Part shown: positions 12,726 to 25,339 of the stretch, piece by piece | Layout of the letters: each line of letters opens with the position of its first letter | Numbering within the stretch: the first letter of the stretch is position 1 | Assembly: GCF_040939455.1 (NCBI RefSeq) | Contig: NC_134117.1 | Coordinates: 27,211,501 to 27,275,500 of the forward strand | DNA from: Microcebus murinus | Taxonomy: Eukaryota > Chordata > Mammalia > Primates > Cheirogaleidae | Length of the DNA: 64,000 nucleotides | Reading direction: 5' to 3' | Position numbers and translations under genes: made by a program | Notes under the pieces: model-generated | Databases searched by the model: none | Seen by the model: only the letters and a program-made list of their open reading frames with translations | What the model was told of the DNA's origin: nothing

Positions 12726-14309
12726 ATTTATATGTATAAAGACTAGAGATGAATAGCAGCAGAAAATAAATCAGCTGTAGGGAGTGATGTTATATATAAC
12801 TAAAACATTTATTTAATTTCATTAGCTAGTAGATTTTACAATAGAAAATGCCCATGAACCCAGAAAAGTTAACACCTAAAGTGCTGTCTGCTGTAATGGT
12901 AGCAGTGACTGGTTACTTTCTTCTTAAAGCAAGGGCATGCAGTGATAGTACATGATATAAGCATTAGGGAGAACAGAGTTTCCAAACTTAACTGGGATGA
13001 CAGTTAAGGGAAAACATCTGAAATCTAAATGATTTGGACTGTTCATGGAGCAGTAGATATGTCTCTGAGATAGGAAGGGATCTCCAGGCTGGTGGAAATA
13101 GGGCATTTACACACTTTGAAAAAAACCTGTTGGCCTGAGGGCCCATTCTAATGAAAAATTTCACATTCCAACTTATTTTTTGCCTGTAAAGTGGGCAAGT
13201 CATTATTACTTTGCCACACTTTGAGACATGCTGAAGAAGAGCTAAGGCAAGCATTTGTTTAATATAGGCACTAAGTAACAACATTCCACGTTTCATCTTC
13301 TGACCTTTTCAAAGCCTTCCTTCAAAGCTATTCTCTTTGAGGTTCTATTTACTCCATATTAAATGTCTCTCTGAGTAAATTCTTTGGGTAAGGGCCAGTC
13401 CTCATGGTGTTCTTGCTAATGCAAGACTTTGGAACTATCTATAAATGACAGGTCTCCTTTGTACAGTTGGTTGGGGCAATAACCACCACTCTGACCCCTG
13501 GGTGGCAGGAACCATTTCCCATTCTTCATTTTTAGTAGGAATTTGTATGGAGCTGGGGTTCATTAGACTCTTTTTAATGCATAAAAATGCCAACCACACT
13601 TTGCAGACATGATGTTTTCAGGCACTTGTAAGTTCAAAATACCCTTTATTCTTTCCAACTCAGTAAGAACACTGTTCCCCATGGAGGCCTAGCCACAAAG
13701 CAAGTTTGAAGTTTTCTTTTGTTTTGGTTATATGGAGTTATTGGAGAACTAGCTATAGAAAGCCCCTCCATTTTTTTTTTTAGTAAATATTTGGGGTAGG
13801 AGAAGTGAATGGGAAGAAGAAGCTAAAGTTATCTTAGTTTCATTCTTCCTTATGTTGAAAGGTATCATATTTTGCTTAGATTTACACAAATATAGACATT
13901 TGATACTATTTTCACCTTGATGATAAAAAAAAGAAAAAGGAATGGGTAAAGGTTAGCTTTATTAGCAGAAAAGAAAACTTTTGGTTTGTGTGATAAGACT
14001 GTATTCTAGTGAAAGTACCTATCCACCTGAAACAATAAGTACCAGATCTTATCTCTGCAACAGCAAGGTAATTTATAAGTTCTTTTCAATTCAGCTCAAG
14101 GTTACACTCAGCTTTACACAAAGCAGAGATGATAATGAGCATATTTTCCCATGCTGTCTTGGAGACAGGTAACTTTTAACTGTTACATATCTGAGATAAC
14201 ATGGAAACTATTCAAAACGGGTAATTTCAGAAAGCCATTGTCATTTCATGCATGCCAGAAAAATAAAGTTAATGATAAGCAGAAATCCTAAACCAGAAAT
14301 CAAGTGGCA

Positions 14310-14510
14310 GAAAGAATAATTCAGTAGAAGGAGTATGGGTTTAGATGTCAGAAAACTTTGACCTATAGCTCTGTTTCTGTTTAGCTATACAATGTTAGGC
14401 AAATCTTGTGATCTTTATAGACCTTGAGTGATTCAAACATTCACTTAATGTGAAAAATAATATGAGAAATAGTTATGAAATTATTTTGAAAAGAAATAAG
14501 TGCTATAATG
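14310..14510 (+). repeat. MIR SINE fragment
   Basis: 'gtatgggtttagatgtcaga' then 'tagctatacaatgttaggca' then a decayed tail follow the MIR order in sense orientation. Confidence 0.42.
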
Positions 14511-15280
14511 TTGAGGAACTAAAGGGGTCATTTAGTTAAGTAGAAATATCTGTGCAACACAGCTGCATTTGTTTTATAGAGATATTTTTTCTGTGAGGTG
14601 ACTGCCACTTTATAGGAATTTTGGTCAAATATTTGAAACCTGTGTATAAGGCAAACAAGCCCTTATTTGTAAAAGAATTTCTTAGAAGGAAAAAGTCCAT
14701 CTATTTCCCTTCCTTTCTTTCACAGCAGATGTGCTAAACATAAAGTCTCTATATATTCACTGCTTATACTTTCTCATCTCATTCTCAGTCCTTAACACCA
14801 GGTAGTGTGGCTTCCATTTCCATCACTATTCCTAGTTTTCTTGAAGCTCATTAGTCATAAACTGATTGTCTAATCCAACAGCGTTTTGCTAAGGCTTTGT
14901 ACTGAGTATCTGCAATAGCGTTACATTTATTCACTTTTCTGAGTTCTAATGCCCCCTCCCTCCACCTCGGTCAATTCCAGCATTTATTATATATCTTCAT
15001 GTTCTAAAGGGGAAAACAATGATAAATTGTAGGAAAGTGAGAACACATGAAACACAATGCTATAGGTAAGTTGTGAAGCATAAAATAGTCTCTTTGTTCT
15101 ATGACAATAAAAAAATTGCAGAATGTTTATTGATGGAAACTCAGAAAGAAAGGAACTGTGAGTGCCATCTTGTGGCAAAGCATGCCCTACCACATCTAAT
15201 TTGTCATACCAGCCCCCCCCCCAGTATTTTACCCGTGTTCTGCCATTCTCTATATCATTTGACACTAAAGGCTATCTTTG

Positions 15281-15573
15281 TGTTTTTGTAAAGACAGGGT
15301 CTCACTGTGTGGCCCAGGCTATAGTGCAGTGGTGTGATCACAGCTCACTGCAGCCTGGAACTCCTGGGCTCAGGCAATCCTCCTGTCTCAGCCTCCCAAG
15401 TAGCTTAGGAGTACAGGCACATGCCACCATGCCTGGCTAATTTTTAAAGTTTTTGTAGGCACAAGCTTTTGCTATGTTGCCCAGGCTGGTCTCAAATTCC
15501 TGGGCTCAAGTGATCCTCCTGCCTCAGCCTCCAGAAGTGCTGTGATTACAGGTGTGAGCCACCACGTCTAGCC
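15281..15573 (-). mobile_element. Alu SINE, dimeric, antisense
   Basis: Reverse complement of a full dimeric Alu. It runs from 'gacagggtctcactgtgtgg' through the right arm ('cagcctggaactcctgggct'), the central linker near 15440-15460 and the left arm ('tgttgcccaggctggtctca') to 'gattacaggtgtgagccacc'. The A-tail side is short and decayed. The divergence suggests an older, AluJ-like copy. Antisense in the HPSE2 intron, so its poly-T could act as a pyrimidine tract. No clear target-site duplication was found. Confidence 0.93.
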
Positions 15574-15585
15574 AAGCCACTGTTT

Positions 15586-16095
15586 TTTGAAGCTTTTGTT
15601 TTTTAAATTTTATTTCAAAATATTAAGGGGGTACAAATGTTTTTGTTACAAGGATAGCTTTTGTATTGTGTCAGTGTTATAAGTGTACCCATCACCTGAA
15701 TAGTGTTCCTTATACTCATTAGGTAGGTTTTTGCCCCTCCCCCCTGCTTGATTTCCAATGACTTTTACTTCCCACTGTGCACATGTGTGCCCATTGGTTA
15801 GTTCCAATTTTTTAGAGAGCACATGTGGTGTTTGACTTTTTGTTCTTGAGATACTCCATTTAGGATAATGGTCTCCAGTTGCATCCAAATTGTTGCAAAA
15901 GGCATTAATTCATCATTTTTTATGGCTGAGTAATACTCTATGGTATACATTTATCACATTTTGTTAATCCACTTATGAATTGATGGGCACTTGGGTTGAT
16001 TCTACATTTTTGTAGTTGTGAATTGTGCTGTAGTAAACATTCAAGTGCAGGTGTCTTTTTGATAAAATGACTTCTCTTCCTTTGGGTAGAGTCTC
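15586..16095 (-). mobile_element. 5'-truncated L1, antisense
   Basis: Starts with a T-rich tail, then 'aatattaagggggtacaaat'. This matches in reverse the 3' UTR end of the young L1s at 38303-38890 and 54781-60401 only loosely, so it is probably an older relative. It continues through 'ttatggctgagtaatactct' and 'cacttgggttgattctacat', the antisense of the 3' end of L1 ORF2. About 0.5 kb. Confidence 0.8.
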
Positions 16096-16164
16096 TGATT
16101 GACTGAAATAACTTTTAGTCTTTATCTTCCTTTATCTATCTTCTTCATTTTTTAAAATTCTATA

Positions 16165-16820
16165 CCATATTATTTTAATATATTTATTTTAATTGACAAA
16201 ATTATGTATATTTATGGTATATAATGTGATATTTTGATCTATGTATACATTGTAGAAATTTTCAATCAAGCTAATTAACATGGGTCCATACCTCACCAAC
16301 TTATCATTTTTTTGTGGTGAGAACATTAAAAATCTATTCTTTTAGCGATTTTGAAATATATATTACATTATGATGAACTGTGGTCACCATACAGTGCAAT
16401 AGATGACTGAAACTTATTCCTCCAGTCTAACTAAGACTTTATACCCTTTGATAAAGATATTCCCTTTCTCCATCCCTCCTTCTATTCCTCAATAACCACC
16501 TTTCTACTCTGTCTCTATGAGACTGATTTCTTTAGTTTCTAGTATAAGTGAGATCATATAATATTTGTCGCTTTGTGCCTGACTTATTTCACTTAACATA
16601 ATGTAATCCAGCTCCATCTTGTGGGTATATATCCAAAGGAATTGAAATTCATATGTTTAAGAAATATCTGCATTCCCATGTTTATTTCAGCATTATTCAC
16701 AGTATCCAAAAATATGGAAGCAAACTTGGTGTTCATCAACAGATAAATGGGTGAAGAAAATGTGGTATATATACACAATGGAATACTATACAGCCTTTAA
16801 AAAGTAGGAAATTCTGTCAA
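16165..16820 (-). mobile_element. L1 (L1MA-like) with 5' inversion
   Basis: The left part (about 16165-16612) is an L1 3' UTR and distal region in antisense: 'ttttaattgacaaaattatg', 'gtgagatcatataatatttg', 'ttatttcacttaacataatg'. At about 16613 the orientation flips. Sense-strand L1 sequence begins with 'gggtatatatccaaaggaat' and runs to 'aatggaatactatacagcct' and about 16820. In consensus order the end of the inverted part meets the start of the antisense part. This is the signature of twin-primed reverse transcription at insertion. Confidence 0.77.
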
Positions 16821-16959
16821 TCATCTTATTATTTTGAAAACTACCTCCTTCTATCTATATGTGAGTGTTTATTTTCTGAAGGGAGGGGGCAAAGGCTCAT
16901 GGAAATTTTAGAAATGGTAGCCAAGCAAAGGATATTAATCAAAATCAGTTACGATTTAG

Positions 16960-17365
16960 TGCTGTAGCACTAAATCTAGATATTGGTGGTTTAGCTCAAC
17001 AAAAGTTTAGTTTTTATTTGTAGGAAGTCTAATATAGGCAACTCATTACCTCATGCAGCAACTCAGAATTCCAGGCTTCCTCCATATTGTGATGCTGCCA
17101 CATAGACATATTGTATCCAGGGGCAGAGAGATAGGAAGGTGGATTTGTATCCAACAAGTACCTTGGCCTGGAAGTGATGCATCACTCCTGTGCACATTCC
17201 TATTTGCCAAAACTTAAATCACCTGCTCCCACCCTACCTATAAGGAAAGCCAGAAAATGTCCTCCTGTCTTTCCAGGAAGAGGAAATGGTACATTGATCA
17301 TACCATTTTTGTTTCCTGCCAAAGAAGTCTTTGCTGAAAAAGAGGTATTTGAATAAAGACCTGAG
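16960..17365. repeat. Interspersed repeat, class unsure
   Basis: A block with 'caacaaaagtttagttttta', 'ggcttcctccatattgtgat', 'ggcctggaagtgatgcatca' and 'ccaggaagaggaaatggtac' has the feel of a common mammalian LTR or DNA-element relic. I cannot name the family. Confidence 0.33.
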
Positions 17366-18349
17366 AAATTTTCCCAGAAATTTTGCTCTTGTTTATTTGA
17401 AGTATATCATCACTCACAAACCCCTTTCCTATTGAAAACTTGAAGTTATCTTGCTTTCTTCTTTCATCTTCTCTAGCTAACCAGTCAAAAGCCTATCTCT
17501 TGTCTACAGTATTACAAGAATCTCCTCTTCTATCTCAAGCCCTTTTCTACTCTCCAGTCCCAAGTCCATCTTCCCTGTCATATTAGAGTGAAAGTTCTAA
17601 AGCAAAAATCCTGTTGATTTATAATTTTCCTTAACAATTTGTTATTGATATAATAAAACCAATTCTAACCATGCATCTGTGACTCTCCCATTAACTACTA
17701 TTATTTACGTGTATAAAAGTTATAACAAAGAGCAAGACTGAAAAAATATAAACACTTAGGTACAAATGAAAAACTTTCCTAATAAAAATTTAGCTATTTA
17801 TTAATCATTGCCAACACTAATTGGTAAACTAAATTTTCTCCAAGAATTAGAGATTTTCTACCTTTTGTGCTTGATAATAGCTTCATTTTTATACCAGCGT
17901 TTTGCAAATTGCCATCAGCTGTTAAACTATGTGCCCATAATAGATCAGAAAGAAGACATCGCTTGCTTTCTGAGCACTTTGTACATACCTAGACCTCAAA
18001 ACCACCCTTCTTGTTCTGCCTTCCCACATACACTCTTTATCCCCCTTTCTTTCTCCCTCACTTTCACCCTTTCATTCTTATAGAGAAAACAATGTCAAGT
18101 CTATGTTATTTAAAAAATTTTTCTCAGGAAATTACAGCTTGATGAAGAAAAAAATATATTATGAGTGACCCTTATGCTTGTAACTAGTGTGGCTCTCTAG
18201 AAAGTCTCTTCCAGATCAGACAATTCCCTACCCTTTGATGTCAGCTGTCAGCCTCTTGTTAAAAACATAAGTTAACTCCAGTGGTTTGGACTTGAAGATA
18301 TACACCACTAAAAGCCAATATTAGGACTGGTTTCTAGTTTGTGAGGTTT

Positions 18350-18465
18350 TTTGAGATTAGGAACTGTGTCTTATTTATTTAATATTCCCTTTACCTCACT
18401 CATTGCATGCTGTGACTAGATATTCAATAAATGTTGAATTAATAGATGAATGAATACAAGATCGT
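18350..18465 (+). repeat. L2-like 3' tail
   Basis: 'gattaggaactgtgtcttat' and 'attcaataaatgttgaatta' followed by 'gatgaatgaatac' resemble the L2 3' terminus. Confidence 0.4.
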
Positions 18466-19329
18466 CTTAAAAGATCCTTACTCGTTTTGCTTCTGAACAT
18501 CTAAAAGCACATTTTAAAATAAAAGTTTTTGAACAATACATATTCATTTTCTAATTCTGAAGATAATAAACTAATAGGGCTTAAGTGGGTAGAGCAGAGC
18601 CCATGGTGTGCGTAAATACATTAGCTTTTTCTGGTATTACTACTTGTCTGAGCTCTTTCCGAATAAAGGGGTGGAATGGTGAAAAGTGGTACCTCCGCTT
18701 ACTTGTGCTCTAATTGCTCACATTGAGTGAGTTGAATAATATAAGAGGTCTTCTTTCTTTAGCTTTATGATAATTGATTCCACCCTACCCAAGTGTCAGT
18801 TTCAGTGTCTGAAAGGAGCTCTGAGTCTTTTGGAAGAGAGAGGGAAAGACTAAATGAATTCAAGGTATTCCTTTATTAGTGATTTTAGCCTCTAGTCTTC
18901 CCCAGAGGTTTTAATGGCTTATCTCTGCATCTAACAGATGACAGAAAATGAGACACTGAGAAACAGATTTTTCCTTCTCATGAACTACATTCACATCAGT
19001 ACATGTACATAGAATCCTGCTCTTGACCCTGTGTTATGCCCAGTAACCAAAATAGGAGCTGAATCTCATACTACAGCTTAAAATTAATCTCTCACTTAAC
19101 ATCTGTTTCACCATGTTATTTAGATTTTCATTTATAAGTTGATATAAATCTCAAAAATGATACATCTTGGATTTCTGTTACATCATAAGTGAAGTCTGTT
19201 AAACCTGAGTGTGATTTAGAACTTTATCCTTCAGTTGATCTTCACAACTTCTTTAAGATGATTTCTACTAAAAGGAGAAAACCTCTTCTCTACCAGAATT
19301 TAATCTCCCTTGTGATTTATCTATAACAA

Positions 19330-19468
19330 CTTCATAGATTCATGGAAATTGAGAGCAGAGAATGGATGAACATTGGAGATCATCTAATTTTACCATCTCC
19401 TTTATAGATAAGCTAAGTGAGGCTCAGCGAGGACAAAGGATTTGCCCAAGTAGCCAGTATGGAAGCAG
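19330..19468 (-). repeat. MIR-like ancient SINE relic
   Basis: 'attggagatcatctaatttt', 'tagataagctaagtgaggct' and 'ggatttgcccaagtagcca' follow an ancient tRNA-SINE or LINE-tail pattern. Family not assigned. Confidence 0.38.
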
Positions 19469-19864
19469 TGTAGTGAATTCTTATAATTTTATGTTGTCTT
19501 ATTATCTATATTGAATATAAATTTAACTTTCTCATACCAGAAGCAGAACTCAATCACCCTTGACACAGTTTCCAGTTCTTTACCTCCTCCCAGTTCCTCA
19601 ATGTGGTTGATCTACTATTTACTTATATAACTACCTCCTGGTGACTACCTCTCTATGGGATAGCTAGATACCAACTACTTAACTTGCCCCCCTTACACTA
19701 CACATGGACTGCATACATAAGCCCCAGGGACCACTTCTCAGTCACAGTATGACCCCACAGAACTTGTGCATGCTTGCTGTAAACCCACCACCAATTAGAA
19801 CTTCCTGAGGAAAACCTACTTGAGTAACAGCCTGAATCCCAATAAAGGTTTTCTCCCACAGGTC

Positions 19865-19945
<81 letters not shown>

Positions 19946-20160
19946 CTCTCAATCTCTCTCTCTCTCTCTCTCAATCTCTCTCTCTCATCTTTTCTTTCTG
20001 TCTCTGGACACTCTGCAGTCTCTATATTTCTCATTGGCCCTCATGGGCAACCCTCTTCTGCTAGCATTTGTAATATTAATAAAATGCTTCTGTAATTTCA
20101 TGTGTTTTGTTGTGCTGCCTCCTCTTTGTCTCACCTGACCAAAACACCTAAACACAACTA
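19469..20160 (+). repeat. Possible solo LTR carrying a TC tract
   Basis: A block of C/T-rich DNA contains 'cctgaatcccaataaaggtt' before a long TC tract and 'gtaatattaataaaatgctt' after it. Polyadenylation-type signals of this kind followed by a C/T-rich tail are typical of retroviral LTRs. A TG start near 19469 and a CA end near 20155 are possible, but no duplicated flank is evident. The following DNA to about 20600 is unassigned. Description only; family unknown. Confidence 0.38.
19869..19986. repeat. (TC)n tract, interrupted
   Basis: About 118 bp of TC dinucleotides with three CAA-type interruptions in the last third. It generates spurious long Ser-Leu and Arg-Glu frames on the two strands. 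Confidence 0.97.
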
Positions 20161-21125
20161 GGAGAGCCTCCTCCTAGTCAGGGCTCTCCTAGAGAGTAAC
20201 TATTTTGGATTATGGCCACTCTCAAGAGAGAAACCTCAAGACCAAATTCGAAAGAAATCACAACAAGCAGAATCCTGGTCTCCTTACTCCTTCTATGTAT
20301 AGATATGGTCTTGGCTGGGGTTGTGTCTAATATGCTTGCATTAAGCATACCTGTGCTATGAAGGGCCACATCATATTTCCCTTCATTTAAACTATCACCA
20401 AGAAATCCTGGTGGAATGAGAGAAGCTATGCATTCAAGTAAGTGCAAGTACTTAAAAGTGGCTATAGCACAGGGAGAAAGAAGGTGTGACAAGGGAAGAG
20501 GAACGGCAGGAAACAAGGATTCCTTCATAAAGAACCTCCAGTTTGCTCTCTTCAACGCAACAAGGATTTTATCAGGACTTAACATAGGGTTGTTTATTTT
20601 TTAAAAATTGTTTTATTGTAAGGAAAAAGAAAATCATAGAGGACAAACAAAATTAATAAGGCTAATAGAAACAAAGATTCAAACATCTTGTGTTCGAAAA
20701 GCTAATATGTTTATTCTTCAAAATCTCTAGTATCACATAATAATGCACCTTATTTATTTGGTAGTTATAAAGACCCTAGGACATAATTAAATTTCATTTC
20801 CTTTGGTTTTCTCATCTCTAAAAGTAAGCTAAGTATCTTATCTGGTTATTATTAATATTTAATGAGAGTTTGCATGTAATTGTTTTTATATTCTTGTATG
20901 TGCAAAAAAAAATGGGTGGTTTGAATTAATTTGTTGAAATATCTAGCTACAGTCTTGGGTTAACTTGTGTTATTGTGCTCACTTACAAATTAAACCTGCC
21001 GAAGTTGTTAGAGATGGGAGTAAATGGCTTTAGTAATTCAACCTTGGTGACCTCTCTACCATTTATTTTTTACTCTCCAAGAACTTCAAGTTGTTTTTGT
21101 AACATGGAAGATATCTATGGGAAGA

Positions 21126-21319
21126 ACAGTTTAGAAGTGGTGACTGGCTGCTTGCTCTCTTGTTTTCCTCTACAATTTTTTGTTTTGAAAAATTTTAAAC
21201 ATGAAGGAAAACTGAAAGACTACAGTTTAGAAGTGGTGACTGGCTGCTTGCTCTCTTGTTTTTCCTCTACAATTTTTTGTTTTGAAAAATTTTAAACATG
21301 AAGGAAAACTGAAAGACTA
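21126..21319. repeat. 97-bp tandem duplication
   Basis: Two adjacent copies (about 21126-21222 and 21222-21319) start with 'acagtttagaagtggtgact' and end with 'aactgaaagacta'. The only difference I see is one extra T in the second copy. The near-identity implies a recent event within old intronic DNA. Confidence 0.96.
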
Positions 21320-21870
21320 GATTAATCAATTGTTTATATTTTCCCACACTTTGCTTTTTCTCTCTTTATCACTTATCTGTGTAATTTTTTGCTGAATTGC
21401 TTCAGAGGAAGTTACAGATCAGGTTTCACTCCTTAGCATGCATCTCCTAGCGATGAGAGCATTCTCCTGAATAACTACAATACCATTACTACACCTAATA
21501 AACTTGACATTTATTGATTTAATATCATTTAATACACAATTGACATCCTAATTTTTCCTAATTATCCCAATAATGTCCATGTTAGCTGTTCCCATCCCTT
21601 AACCCCCAATAATCCTGGATCCAAACAAGGATCATGCTTACATTTAGTTTTCTTGTCTATTTAGTCCTCTTTAATCTAGAACACTTCCCCTAATTATATT
21701 TTATCTTGCATGACATCAACATTTTTTTAGAGTCCAGGCAAGTTTTCTTATAGAATGCACCTAAATATGGATTCTTCTGATTATTTCCTTATGGTTAGAT
21801 TCTGCTTAAATATGTTTAAGTATGTAGAATACTACATAGGTGATGTGTAGATATGCTTTTTAGAAAGCCC
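21260..21870 (-). repeat. Old L1M-type relic, antisense
   Basis: 'ccattactacacctaataaa', 'cctaattatcccaataatgt', 'gatccaaacaaggatcatgc' and 'gtctatttagtcctctttaa' recur together in old LINE 3' regions read in reverse. The right copy of the tandem duplication overlaps its left edge. Confidence 0.45.
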
Positions 21871-21889
21871 CCCAGGCTGCAGTATAGAG

Positions 21890-22370
21890 AAGGGATTAAA
21901 AGTTGTTAAATGGGGAGGCTGTGGCAGCTATATGGGTGAATAATACAGTGGCCCGAATTAGGGTACTGGTGGTAGGGACTGAGGAAGGACAAATCTGGGA
22001 AAGGTTTAACTTGATGACCAGCTTTGGTTATGGTAGGTAATAAAAAGGGAGGAATCTAGGATAATTTCTAGAATTACTGGGAAATGACTGTGATTCATCA
22101 ATTTAGGGAATTTAAGGAAAATAAATAGGTTTATTGGGATGGCTGATATGTTCATTTTTTACACATACTGTTTGAAATTCTTGTGAGTCCTTCAGATAGA
22201 GATAATTGACATGACCAGTCTGGAGTTCAGAAGGACCCTTAACGGGAAATTTAAATTTGGGACTAAAGTATTAGTATATAGGTAGGGGGTAGAGCCATAA
22301 AGGATGGATCAGATTGCCTAGACAGAGTATTACATGAAGACAAATGGGTGATGTAGTATTCTTAGTTAAG
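21890..22370 (-). repeat. Diverged L2-like relic, antisense
   Basis: 'agaagggattaaaagttgtt' to 'gaggaatctaggataatttc' to 'gagataattgacatgaccag' to 'gagccataaaggatggatca' is like the antisense of L2 ORF2. Weak similarity. Confidence 0.42.
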
Positions 22371-23532
22371 ATTTCGCAGTAGCTGCTAGACCGGTGCTCT
22401 TTCCCTATAATTGTTGCTTAGTTTTTCAGAATTTTAAGTTCTGAGGTTTTTCCACTGATTTTCTCTTTAGACACCAACTAAACTCAGAATTCTTGGACTT
22501 CATCACAGATTACATTTGCCCCAACTAAATTAGAGAATCACTTGCACAGACCCCATACTAATAATTATGGTGATCATGTTTCATCCAGGTACCCTTAGAT
22601 AAGAGTGAGACTATTTCTCCCAATGGAGCCACACCCTAGTTAAGATGGGAATGCCAGATCTCTCCCATTGTTGGTTCAATCCCAGAATATGCTGAGGCAC
22701 ATTATGCAAATAGACCAGACATAATAAAGATGATCATACATCAGCTGTGCATGAGCACATGTGCGTTTCTGCAATCTGGATTGTAATTCTGTGATGGAAT
22801 AGTTCCAGACTGACCTAGCAGGACAAAAAGGAAACCTGAAGAATGTTCTCTCAGCTCCATTTAATATTTTGACTTTATCACATTTGTGTGCTGTGTTTCT
22901 GCCTGTAGCTCTCAGCACATGGAGAAGAGTCAGAACTCAACCGTTTCTCCCCATTCCTCCAAGAAATCTTTTGTATTCCCTCCACAGGTGGAAGCCTAAG
23001 TCACCAACAACATTAAAGTGCATTTTATTTGACACTTGTGGATTATATTACCAAGAACTTTCACATTTCCAACATGCTTAGAATCATGTCAGATGAATAT
23101 CTATAAAACAGAAATTCTTATCCAATGAACTTTAAGAAGATGAAGGAGATGGGGCAATATAAGAGAAAAAGGGAAAGCCTAGATACTTCTTGCACAGAAA
23201 GGGAAGGCTGAGTGTTCAGCTACCAATACCTCTTACTTAAGGATTGACATTGTACAGATCTTACTTCAGGGAAGGCAACACCTGATTTTACTTAAAACTG
23301 CAGCATCTGCCCTGCTGCTTTCCCCTGACCAGCCCCTTGCCTCACCTGCCAGAGCCATGAGGACTAAAAGAAAGGAGGATGCAATTACTGGGCGAATGGG
23401 GGTTGGGGTGAGTGGGAACCTCTTAAGAGCCTCCACCAGAGTTCTGATCTGATTGTGTAGCTGACTTAGGAGATTTCTCCCACATGCATAACATTAACAA
23501 TGTAGTCAAGTGCCAAGAAGCCAGAGGGTGGG

Positions 23533-23535
<3 letters not shown>

Positions 23536-23585
<50 letters not shown>
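23536..23585. repeat. (AG)n microsatellite
   Basis: About 25 uninterrupted AG units. On the other strand it yields a spurious Ser-Leu frame. Confidence 0.97.
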
Positions 23586-23587
<2 letters not shown>

Positions 23588-23989
23588 AGGTACGAGACAC
23601 AATAATTTAAACATAATGCTATTTTTGTTTTGGTTGCTGTTGTTGTTATTTCAATAACTGTGGTTGTCTAGCTTCTGCTTTCTGCTTGATATGTAGAGGA
23701 GACAGGAATTTTTCTCTTGAATATTATATTAGCCTTGCCAAGGAGAACTGTAAAAGATGATCAGGGCATTCAATTATTTTGTTCTTTTCTATTCCGGTCT
23801 TTACTGTATCTCCTTTCACTGTATATGTGTGTGTATGTATGAAGGTGTATATGTCTGTGCAGACATATAAAAATACTTTTGAAGTATATATATGTATATG
23901 TTTATCCTGATGTTAATTTTTATCCAAAAGATCTCCATTAAGGCTAGAATAAGACAAAAAGCTCAGAATTGCAGCCAATGTGGAAAACT

Positions 23990-24365
23990 TTGAAAACAGC
24001 AATATTTTTATAACAAAAATACATTATATTTATTGTATTGCAGTCTGCTGTTTTTCACTTAGCAACATATTAATATTTTTCCCATGTCAAAAAGTACTTT
24101 TCTGTAGTGTCTTTTTTGAATTCATCCAATAAATTTATTTATTCACTCCCTATTGCTGGACATTTAGTCAGTCTTTCACTCTCTGTCTCTGCTATTAAAT
24201 AAAGCTGTGATGAACATTCTTATGCAATTTTACACTTAGTTTTATATATTTCCTTAGAAAAAAAATTTAGGAGTGGAGTTTCTTAGTCAACAGGCATATG
24301 CTTTTTTGAAGCATTTGATATATACTACCAAGATGTCCCTTTCCAGAGGAGTTTTTAAAGTCTTA
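23990..24365 (-). repeat. Old L1-type relic, antisense
   Basis: 'cagtctgctgtttttcactt', 'attgctggacatttagtcag', 'aataaagctgtgatgaacat' and 'aggagtggagtttcttagtc' are the antisense of an old L1 3' ORF2 region. Confidence 0.48.
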
Positions 24366-25339
24366 TGAGGATTATTCAATTTGTAATTTCCATGTGCCAA
24401 TTGGGGCTCAGAGTAGGGAACCACAAATTATAAGGGAAACCATTACTCTATACCCTAAAAGTGTCTAAACCAGGATAATTGGGGTACTTATCATTGCAGA
24501 CTATCCAAGATTAAGTCCTATCCACCTTTCTGGACTGGCTTAGAGAAAGAGAGTCAATCTAAGAACCGTGCCTCTGATCAATGGTGTACTAATTAGAGAA
24601 ATGAACCCGCAGAACCCCTGAGATGCAGACAATTAAAAGCCTAGAGTATCATTTAAAAAATATCAGTAAAATATAAGGAGATAATACTATAGTAGAAAAA
24701 TACTTAAACTGTAAAGGAATAGATTCTTGCATATGTTCCTACTGAACTAAATACTTCTGACATACAGAATGTTCTTGACTACTGAGTGGAGGTTCCTATG
24801 CCTCTGGCTATGATCTTGGAAACAGATTACCACCATAAGTAAGCTTTAAATGGGGTTAGGTGAAGTGGAAGTTAAGGGCCCCCACAAGAAGAGGAAATAG
24901 ATCTTCTCTAATAAATCATAATTCTTTGCTGGCCTCATGAGCTTACCTCAGCTTAATGATCTCCTTTGCAACTAGTGTCTTTCCTAAAAATTTCTAGTAT
25001 CTAATAAATTCCTGTACAAAATTTCAGCCTCCTAGCAATAATTCTCATATTTAACACTTTTTTCTAATGATACTTTTGTCTCTAGAAATAGTACATGGAA
25101 GATTATATTTCGTAACCATGTCCAAGGAATGCAACTTTTCTCCTTATTTTCCTTAAGCATTCTTATAGCAAATCAATCAGTAAGTAATAGGCATCTAATT
25201 TGCATTAGGCACAATTCTAGGACTCTGTTTATTACCTGGCCTCCATAAGTTGCACTCTAATATGGGGGGGCATGATAACACTTTGGATCTCCATGTATCA
25301 CTGTCTATTTAGACCTTGTTTTAAATATTCCTCAAAATA

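Noticed and set aside
15162..15440. Frame overlapping the antisense Alu
   Set aside because: Typical Alu-derived spurious frame.
19816..20095. Arg-Glu-rich and Ser-Leu-rich open frames
   Set aside because: Produced by the TC microsatellite, not a gene.
20178..20585. 135-codon minus-strand open frame
   Set aside because: No recognised domain and no support for expression. Kept only as an unassigned block in the findings.
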